Part shown: positions 23,227 to 28,272 of the stretch, piece after piece
Position numbering within the stretch: position 1 is the stretch's first letter
Layout of the letters: each line of letters begins with the position of its first letter
From: an uncultured Ruminococcus sp.
GTDB taxonomy: Bacteria; Bacillota; Clostridia; Oscillospirales; Ruminococcaceae
Assembly: GCA_905199285.1 (NCBI GenBank)
Contig: CAJKFZ010000005.1
Span: 1-28,272 of the forward strand
Direction of reading: 5' to 3'
DNA length: 28,272 nt
The notes under the pieces: generated by a model
What the model was told of the DNA's origin: nothing
The model's database searches: none
What the model saw: only the letters and a program-made list of their open reading frames with translations
Program-made: the position numbers and the translations under genes

Positions 23227-23865
23227 ATGAACCTTATCTTTTTAGGCGCTCCCGGCGCAGGAAAGGGAACACAGGCTGAGGTCGTTTCCGAAGCTTTGAA
23301 TATCCCACAGATTTCAACAGGCAATATTCTTCGTGAGGCTGCTAAAAACGGCACCGAGTATGGTCTTAAGGCTAAGGCTGCTATGGATTCCGGCGCTCTC
23401 GTTTCCGATGAAATCGTAATCGGAATTCTTAAAGAGAGAATCGCTCAGGATGACTGCCAGAACGGCTTTATCCTTGATGGTTTCCCAAGAACAGTTCCAC
23501 AGGCAGAGGCTCTTGACGCTATGAATATTAAGATCGATAAGGTTATCGAAATTAATGTAGCTGATGAAACTATCAAGCAGAGAGTTTCAGGCAGAAGAGT
23601 ATGCCAGGGCTGCGGAGCTTCTTACCATATCGATTATAAGCCTTCCAAGGTTGAGGGCGTTTGCGATAAGTGCGGCGATAAAACTGTTATCCGTAAGGAT
23701 GACCAGCCAGAGGTTGTTCTCGAAAGACTCGCAACTTATCACGAAAAAACAGCTCCTTTAAAGGATTACTACGAAAAACAGGGCAAGCTTGTTACTGTAG
23801 AAGGTCAGGAAGAGGTTGCTGATACATCAAAACTCACTCTTGCAGCAGTAGGAGCAGAGAACTGA
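23227..23865 (+). CDS. adk: Adenylate kinase (zinc-lid type)
   Basis: Catalyses ATP + AMP to 2 ADP in the cytoplasm. 212 residues. The P-loop GAPGAGKGTQ (7-16), AMP-site QISTGNILRE (28-37) and DGFPRT (84-89) are present. The lid carries four cysteines (Cys126, Cys129, Cys146, Cys149), the zinc-binding arrangement common in Gram-positive bacteria. The end TGA overlaps the map ATG by one base. AAAGGAGGAACG precedes the start. Confidence 0.98.
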   Translation: MNLIFLGAPGAGKGTQAEVVSEALNIPQISTGNILREAAKNGTEYGLKAKAAMDSGALVSDEIVIGILKERIAQDDCQNGFILDGFPRTVPQAEALDAMNIKIDKVIEINVADETIKQRVSGRRVCQGCGASYHIDYKPSKVEGVCDKCGDKTVIRKDDQPEVVLERLATYHEKTAPLKDYYEKQGKLVTVEGQEEVADTSKLTLAAVGAEN

Positions 23866-24617
23866 TGAGTATTACTATCAAATCAAAGTCCGAACTCGCC
23901 ATAATGCGTGAAGCAGGTAGAATTACCTGCGGCGCAATATGGTATGCGGGCGAAAGATTAAAGCCGGGTATGTCAACGCTCGATGTTGATAAGCTTGTCG
24001 GCGAATATTACGCAAGACACGGCTGTAAATCCTGCTTTAAAGGTCTTTATGGATTTCCTGCAAATGCCTGTATTTCAGTTAATGAAGAGGTAATTCACGG
24101 AATTCCGAAAGCAAGCCACAGGCTTAAGGAAGGCGATATTGTCAGCATCGATACCGGAGCCGCTTATAAGGGCTTCAACGGCGACAGCTGCTGGACTTTT
24201 CCTGTTGGTAAAATTTCTGATGAGGCTAAGGCATTGCTTGAGGTAACTGAGAAAAGCCTGTATGAAGGTATTGCTCAGGCTCAGGTGGGCGCAAGAATCG
24301 GAGATATTTCTCATGCTGTTGAAGAGTATTGTGCTTCACGAGGCTACGGAATCGTAAGAAATTACTGCGGCCACGGTATCGGCAGAGAGGTTCACGAATC
24401 GCCGGAGATACCGAACTGGGGACGGACAGGTCACGGTTCAAGGCTTGTCTCAGGTATGACGATATGCATCGAGCCTATGATAAACGTAAAGGGCGACGAT
24501 GTTAAAACTCTCAAAGACGGTTGGACTGTGGTTACCAAAAATGGTTCGCTGTCGGCTCATTTCGAGCATACAATCGCAATAACTCCTGACGGTCCCGTCA
24601 TTATGACACAGCCCTGA
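23865..24617 (+). CDS. map: Methionine aminopeptidase, type I
   Basis: Removes the initiator methionine from nascent proteins. 250 residues. The pita-bread fold metal ligands are all visible: Asp96, Asp107, His170, Glu203 and Glu234, with substrate His78 (VIHGIP). The GHGIGREVHESPEIPNWG segment is diagnostic. Translation is probably coupled to adk by the one-base overlap. Confidence 0.97.
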   Translation: MSITIKSKSELAIMREAGRITCGAIWYAGERLKPGMSTLDVDKLVGEYYARHGCKSCFKGLYGFPANACISVNEEVIHGIPKASHRLKEGDIVSIDTGAAYKGFNGDSCWTFPVGKISDEAKALLEVTEKSLYEGIAQAQVGARIGDISHAVEEYCASRGYGIVRNYCGHGIGREVHESPEIPNWGRTGHGSRLVSGMTICIEPMINVKGDDVKTLKDGWTVVTKNGSLSAHFEHTIAITPDGPVIMTQP

Positions 24618-24632
24618 CGGAGGGAATATATT

Positions 24633-24875
24633 GTGAAGCTAAGTAAAGGCTCGGTTGTTATAGCGGATGCCGGAAGAGACTGCGGAGGTTTTTTCGCAGT
24701 GATCGAAATATCCGGAAAATACTGCTTGATCGCAGACGGCAAAAGCAGACGGCTTTCAAGCCCGAAGCGAAAAAGCGTCAAACACATCCATATGACAAAC
24801 AGTATGATAGATTTAAACGATATAACTGATAAAAAACTCAGAAAACTGCTGAACGAAATCAAAGCGGCTGAGTAA
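24633..24875 (+). CDS. KOW-domain RNA-binding protein (L14e/L6e/L27e-like)
   Basis: An 80-residue basic protein with an N-terminal KOW-type beta motif (KGSVVIADAGRDCGGFFAVI) followed by CLIADGKSRRLSSPKRKSVK. It belongs to the small KOW proteins that many Clostridia encode between map and infA; their role is not established. A ribosome- or rRNA-linked function is inferred from the domain and from its place in the operon. GTG start with CGGAGGG upstream. Its codon use (AGA/CGA and AT-ending codons) looks less biased than that of the ribosomal genes, suggesting lower expression. Confidence 0.8.
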   Translation: MKLSKGSVVIADAGRDCGGFFAVIEISGKYCLIADGKSRRLSSPKRKSVKHIHMTNSMIDLNDITDKKLRKLLNEIKAAE

Positions 24876-24891
24876 AGGGAGGTTATGCAAG

Positions 24892-25110
24892 GTGTCCAAG
24901 GAAGATGTAATCGAGGTTGAGGGCGTTGTAACAGACGCACTGCCCAACGCAATGTTCAAGGTTCAGCTTGAAAACGGTCACGAGGTTTTATCACACGTTT
25001 CCGGCAAGCTCAGAATGAATTATATCAGAATCGTGCCAGGTGATAAGGTAAAGCTTGAAATGTCTCCGTACGATCTTTCAAAAGGCAGAATCACATGGCG
25101 TGTTAAGTAA
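24892..25110 (+). CDS. infA: Translation initiation factor IF-1
   Basis: OB-fold factor that binds the 30S A site during initiation. 72 residues, exactly typical. SKEDVIEVEGVVTDALPNAM, FKVQLENGHEVLSHVSGKLR and MNYIRIVPGDKVKLEMSPYD cover nearly the whole family pattern. GTG start with GGGAGG upstream. Confidence 0.98.
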   Translation: MSKEDVIEVEGVVTDALPNAMFKVQLENGHEVLSHVSGKLRMNYIRIVPGDKVKLEMSPYDLSKGRITWRVK

Positions 25111-25173
25111 AGAATACAGGGTATCTGAAAAACAAAACAGAGTATCCCATATCCGCTAAAGGAGGTATTTTCA

Positions 25174-25287
25174 ATGAAAGTCAGACCTTCAGTAAAACCT
25201 ATTTGCGAAAAATGCAAGGTTATTAAACGTAAAGGCAGAATTATGGTAATCTGCGAAAACCCAAAGCATAAGCAGCGTCAGGGTTAA
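25174..25287 (+). CDS. rpmJ: 50S ribosomal protein L36 (zinc-binding)
   Basis: Smallest 50S protein, 37 residues: MKVRPSVKPICEKCKVIKRK followed by GRIMVICENPKHKQRQG. The zinc ligands Cys11, Cys14, Cys27 and His32 are present (C+ form). AAAGGAGG precedes the ATG. The 63-nt gap after infA contains an imperfect, bulged hairpin (GGGTATCTG with CAGAGTATCCC). Confidence 0.97.
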   Translation: MKVRPSVKPICEKCKVIKRKGRIMVICENPKHKQRQG

Positions 25288-25322
25288 TCCCCGAAACGCA
25301 TTAATGGAGGTGCAATTTTAAT

Positions 25323-25691
25323 ATGGCAAGAATAGCCGGTGTTGACCTTCCAAAGAATAAGAGAATCGAAATCGGTCTCACTTATATCTACGGAATCGGT
25401 CGTCAGACTGCAACAACTATCCTCGCTAATACAGGCGTAAATCCGGATACAAGAGTAAAGGATCTCGCTGAAGAGGACGTAGCTAAGCTTCGTGACTATA
25501 TCGACGCAAATCACACAGTAGAGGGTGACCTCCGCCGTGAGGTTGCTCTTAACATCAAAAGACTTGTTGAAATAGGCTGCTACAGAGGCGTTCGTCATCG
25601 TAAGGGTCTTCCTGTAAGAGGACAGAGAACAAAGACAAACGCAAGAACTCGTAAGGGTCCTGTTAAGACTATCGCTAACAAGAAGAAGTAA
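25323..25691 (+). CDS. rpsM: 30S ribosomal protein S13
   Basis: 30S head protein that contacts the P-site tRNA and the 50S subunit. 122 residues. MARIAGVDLPKNKRIEIGLT at the start, YRGVRHRKGLPVRGQRTKTN and ARTRKGP near the end are diagnostic. ATGGAGGTG precedes the ATG. Confidence 0.98.
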   Translation: MARIAGVDLPKNKRIEIGLTYIYGIGRQTATTILANTGVNPDTRVKDLAEEDVAKLRDYIDANHTVEGDLRREVALNIKRLVEIGCYRGVRHRKGLPVRGQRTKTNARTRKGPVKTIANKKK

Positions 25692-25705
25692 GGAGGTTAT
25701 GAGCT

Positions 25706-26110
25706 TTGGCACAGCAGAAGGGTAAAAAGGTTTCTACAATCAGAAGACGTAGAGAGCGTAAGAACATCGAAAGCGGCGCAGTTCATATTCAGTCCACTTT
25801 CAATAATACAATCGTAACTATCACAGATACAGCCGGAAACGCTATTTCATGGGCAAGCGCAGGCGAGCTTGGTTTCAGAGGTTCTAAGAAATCAACTCCG
25901 TTCGCAGCTCAGACGGCAGCAGAAACAGCAGCAAAGGCTGCTATGGAGCACGGTCTTAAGAATGTTGAAGTTTACGTTAAGGGACCGGGCGCTGGTCGTG
26001 AAGCAGCTATCAGAGCGCTTCAGACAGTTGGTCTTGAGGTTAAAATGATCAAGGATGTAACCCCTATCCCGCATAATGGATGCCGTCCGCCTAAGAGACG
26101 TTGTGTCTAA
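25706..26110 (+). CDS. rpsK: 30S ribosomal protein S11
   Basis: 30S platform protein. 134 residues. A TTG start is used: AAGGAGG (25690-25696) is 9 nt upstream and no ATG lies between. GAVHIQSTFNNTIVTITDTA and DVTPIPHNGCRPPKRRCV at the end are canonical. Confidence 0.97.
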   Translation: MAQQKGKKVSTIRRRRERKNIESGAVHIQSTFNNTIVTITDTAGNAISWASAGELGFRGSKKSTPFAAQTAAETAAKAAMEHGLKNVEVYVKGPGAGREAAIRALQTVGLEVKMIKDVTPIPHNGCRPPKRRCV

Positions 26111-26131
26111 TCATATAGGAGGTGTTTTAAA

Positions 26132-26731
26132 ATGGCAGTACAGAAAGAACCAATTCTTAAAAAGTGCAGATATCTGGGTATCAGCCCCGCAGTTATGGGC
26201 GTTTCCAAGAAAGAATCTATCCGCTTTAAGAATGCAAATAACAGAAAGAAGATCTCTGAATACGGTCTTCAGCTTAAAGAAAAGCAGAAGCTCAAGTTCA
26301 TCTACGGCGTACTCGAAAAGCAGTTCTACCACTACTTCGAGATCGCTTCAAAGATGGAGGGCAAAGCCGGTGATAACCTGATCACTTGTCTTGAATCAAG
26401 ACTCGACAGCGTTGTTTACAGAATGGGTCTCGCTCTTACAAGAAGAGAAGCAAGACAGCTTGTTGTTCACAGCCACTATACTGTAAACGGACAGAAGGTT
26501 AATATCCCTTCCTACAGAGTTAAGCCGGGCGATGTAATCGCTCTTCGTGAAAAAGACAGAACCTCTGATAAGTTCAAGGCTACTGTTGAAGAAACAAAAG
26601 ACAGACTCGTTCCTGTTTGGCTCACAGCTAATAAGGATGATTTCTCTGCAACAGTAAATCGTCTTCCCTCGGCTGATGATATTGATTACGAGGTTGCAAC
26701 ACACCTTATCGTCGAGCTGTACTCCAAGTAA
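26132..26731 (+). CDS. rpsD: 30S ribosomal protein S4, cysteine-free (C-) type
   Basis: 16S rRNA 5'-domain assembly protein, also a known translational repressor of the alpha operon in E. coli. 199 residues. KISEYGLQLKEKQKLKFIYG is the core signature, and the S4 RNA-binding domain covers about 87-145 (SRLDSVVYRMGLALTRREAR). The N-terminal 45 residues are unlike the classic CxxC-bearing zinc form and lack the four cysteines. TAGGAGGTG precedes the ATG. Location inside the alpha operon is typical of Clostridia but not of B. subtilis. Confidence 0.97.
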   Translation: MAVQKEPILKKCRYLGISPAVMGVSKKESIRFKNANNRKKISEYGLQLKEKQKLKFIYGVLEKQFYHYFEIASKMEGKAGDNLITCLESRLDSVVYRMGLALTRREARQLVVHSHYTVNGQKVNIPSYRVKPGDVIALREKDRTSDKFKATVEETKDRLVPVWLTANKDDFSATVNRLPSADDIDYEVATHLIVELYSK

Positions 26732-26794
26732 TAATAATTTACTTGATTCATCAGAACTCGAAATAAACAGTTATTGTGAAATAGGAGGGTTTTT

Positions 26795-27760
26795 ATGCTG
26801 GAAAAAATTAATAAGCCTGATATTGATATTGTCGAGCTTAAAAGTGACGGCAAATACGGCAAATTCGTTTTAGCACCGCTGGAGCGTGGATACGGTATTA
26901 CACTTGGAAACAGCCTCAGACGTGTGCTGCTCTCCTCACTTCCGGGTGTGGCTGTAACATCCGTAAAGCTTTCGGGCAAGGACGGTACGGTTCACCATGA
27001 GTTGTCAACTATTCCGGGTGTAAAAGAGGATGTAACAGAAATCATTCTCAGCATCAAGGGTCTTACTGCTAAGCTCTACGGAGAAGGCCCGAAAACGGTC
27101 TATATAGAGGCAGAGGGCGAATGCGAAATAACCGCCGGAGATATAAAAACCGACTCTGAGGTTAATATTCTTGATCCCGGTATGCATATTGCAACGCTGG
27201 GAAAGGACGCTAAGCTTTATATGGAAATTACTATCGACAGAGGAAGAGGCTATGTTTCGGCAGAACGCAACAAGAAACAGGTAAGCCTTCCGGTTGATGT
27301 GATTGCTGTAGACAGCATCTATACTCCTGTTCTGAAGGTAAACTACACAGTCGAGGATACTCGTCTGGGTCAGGTTACCGACTATGATAAGCTTACAATG
27401 GAGGTTTGGACCGACGGTACAATATCTGCAAAAGAAGCATTATCACAGGCAGCCAATCTCCTCAACGAGCATCTGAAGCTGTTCATTGACCTTTCAGAGG
27501 AATCTGGACTTGCTGAGGTCCTTGTTGAAAAGGACGAAAAGGGTAAGGAAAAAATCCTTGAGATGACCATTGAGGATCTTGACTTATCGGTGCGTTCATT
27601 CAATTGCTTAAAGCGTGCCGGAATTAATACCGTTGATGACTTGATCAACAAGTCTGAGGAAGAAATGATGAAGGTTAGAAACCTTGGAAAGAAATCTTTC
27701 GATGAGGTAAAAGAGAAGCTCCAGTCACTTGGCTTCGATCTTAGCTCTGAAGAGGAATAA
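26795..27760 (+). CDS. rpoA: DNA-directed RNA polymerase subunit alpha
   Basis: Dimerises to nucleate RNA polymerase assembly. 321 residues. The N-terminal domain shows FVLAPLERGYGITLGNSLRR and VLLSSLPGVAVTSVK; the middle has VNYTVEDTRLGQVTDYDKLT. The C-terminal domain, which binds UP elements and activators, starts near 250 with LDLSVRSFNCLKRAGINTVD and ends in GKKSFDEVKEKLQSLGFDL. AATAGGAGGG precedes the ATG; a 63-nt AT-rich spacer separates it from rpsD. Confidence 0.98.
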   Translation: MLEKINKPDIDIVELKSDGKYGKFVLAPLERGYGITLGNSLRRVLLSSLPGVAVTSVKLSGKDGTVHHELSTIPGVKEDVTEIILSIKGLTAKLYGEGPKTVYIEAEGECEITAGDIKTDSEVNILDPGMHIATLGKDAKLYMEITIDRGRGYVSAERNKKQVSLPVDVIAVDSIYTPVLKVNYTVEDTRLGQVTDYDKLTMEVWTDGTISAKEALSQAANLLNEHLKLFIDLSEESGLAEVLVEKDEKGKEKILEMTIEDLDLSVRSFNCLKRAGINTVDDLINKSEEEMMKVRNLGKKSFDEVKEKLQSLGFDLSSEEE

Positions 27761-27770
27761 ACCACAAAAT

Positions 27771-27785
27771 GTGCGTTTTGCGCAC
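27771..27785 (+). other. Short hairpin in the rpoA-rplQ spacer
   Basis: GTGCG (27771-27775) and CGCAC (27781-27785) form a 5-bp stem with a TTTTG loop in the 49-nt gap. No T-run follows. Possibly a processing or stability element. Confidence 0.35.
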
Positions 27786-27809
27786 TGATACGAAAAGGAG
27801 TGAAATACA

Positions 27810-28151
27810 ATGCCGGGTACAAGAAAGCTGGGCAGAACAACTGACCATAGAAAGGCTATGCTCAGAGGCATGGTAACTTTCCTTCTTGAAAACGGTCAGA
27901 TTGAAACAACCGTTACAAGAGCAAAGGAAGTTCGTGCTGTTGCAGAAAAAATGATTACTATCGGTAAAAATGCTGATCTGCACTCCAAGCGTCAGGTATT
28001 AGCTTATGTTACAAAGGAATCCGTTGCAAAGAAGCTTTTCGACGAGATCTCTCCTAAGTATGCCGACAGAAACGGCGGTTATACACAGATCGTAAAGATC
28101 GGTCCACGCCGTGGCGACGCTGCTGAAATGGCTATCATCAAGCTCGTTTGA
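27810..28151 (+). CDS. rplQ: 50S ribosomal protein L17
   Basis: 50S protein near the tunnel exit. 113 residues, the usual compact Gram-positive length. RKLGRTTDHRKAMLRGMVTF, then TVTRAKEVRAVAEKMIT at the centre, and the GGYTQIVKIGPRRGDAAEMA ending are diagnostic. AAAAGGAGTG precedes the ATG. Last gene of the supercluster. Confidence 0.98.
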   Translation: MPGTRKLGRTTDHRKAMLRGMVTFLLENGQIETTVTRAKEVRAVAEKMITIGKNADLHSKRQVLAYVTKESVAKKLFDEISPKYADRNGGYTQIVKIGPRRGDAAEMAIIKLV

Positions 28152-28172
28152 TCGCAGATTCGATATAAAAAC

Positions 28173-28206
28173 AAGACTGCTGCATAATTATGCGGCGGTC
28201 TTTTTT
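28173..28206 (+). terminator. Intrinsic terminator of the S10-spc-alpha supercluster
   Basis: AAGACTGCTGC (28173-28183) pairs with GCGGCGGTC plus TT (28192-28202), with two G-T wobbles, across an AT-rich palindromic loop (TAATTA core). The transcript then continues into a T-run ending at 28206. It lies 22 nt after the rplQ stop and marks the end of the ribosomal transcription unit. Confidence 0.9.
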
Positions 28207-28249
28207 GTTATTTATTGAAAAAAATATAGAACAAACTGTGTAAATTCGA

Positions 28250-28255
28250 TTGACA
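28250..28255 (+). promoter_or_regulatory. Consensus -35 box at the window edge
   Basis: TTGACA is a perfect -35 match. With a 17-nt spacer the -10 box would begin one base past the end of the window, so only half of the promoter can be seen. It would drive a new + strand unit after the ribosomal cluster. Confidence 0.4.
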
Positions 28256-28272
28256 AAAAATGAAATGTGCGG

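Noticed and set aside
25117..25156. Inverted repeat GGGTATCTG with CAGAGTATCCC between infA and rpmJ, considered as a terminator
   Set aside because: The stem needs two bulges and no T-run follows; at most a weak mRNA structure.
26732..26794. Possible internal promoter before rpoA (TTGATT with an AT-rich stretch downstream)
   Set aside because: No convincing -10 at the right distance could be found, and rpoA is normally transcribed with the genes before it.

Overview
The window looks like a chromosome segment of a Gram-positive anaerobe of the Clostridia, most likely the Ruminococcus/Oscillospiraceae group. The reasons are the merged S10-spc-alpha ribosomal cluster with rpsD inside the alpha part, a KOW-domain gene between map and infA, strong AGGAGG ribosome binding sites with frequent GTG and TTG starts, and a lipoprotein-style sugar uptake system. 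The taxon is inferred from gene order and protein style, not from a database search.

Region 1 (1-242) holds no gene. It has a weak terminator-like hairpin and a poor promoter candidate.

Region 2 (243-12121) is a tight eight-gene operon, all on the + strand. The order is a very large solute-binding protein with carbohydrate-binding-like N-terminal domains, an ABC permease pair, a secreted NHL-propeller/TPR protein with a C-terminal membrane anchor, a Yip1-type membrane protein, a 950-residue secreted protein resembling the DUF5696 family, and a second ABC permease pair. There is no ATPase gene. The system presumably borrows a shared MsmX/MsmK-type ATPase for import of an oligosaccharide. The three accessory proteins between the two permease pairs are the least understood part of the window and the best candidate for an undescribed transport or glycan-handling complex.

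Region 3 (12122-12544) is the junction: a strong intrinsic terminator, a consensus extended -10 promoter whose -35 lies within the terminator, and a structured leader of about 240 nt ending in a second intrinsic terminator before rpsJ. This looks like attenuation control of the ribosomal operon.

Region 4 (12545-28151) is the S10-spc-alpha supercluster: rpsJ-rplC-rplD-rplW-rplB-rpsS-rplV-rpsC-rplP-rpmC-rpsQ-rplN-rplX-rplE-rpsN-rpsH-rplF-rplR-rpsE-rpmD-rplO-secY-adk-map-KOW-infA-rpmJ-rpsM-rpsK-rpsD-rpoA-rplQ. It supplies ribosomal proteins, the SecY translocon channel, adenylate kinase, methionine aminopeptidase, IF-1 and the RNA polymerase alpha subunit. It ends in an intrinsic terminator (28173-28206). 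A consensus TTGACA -35 element follows at the edge of the window.

Codon use differs visibly between regions. The ribosomal genes favour GGT/GGC glycine and ACA threonine codons, as expected for highly expressed genes. The transporter operon uses more GGA and ACG.
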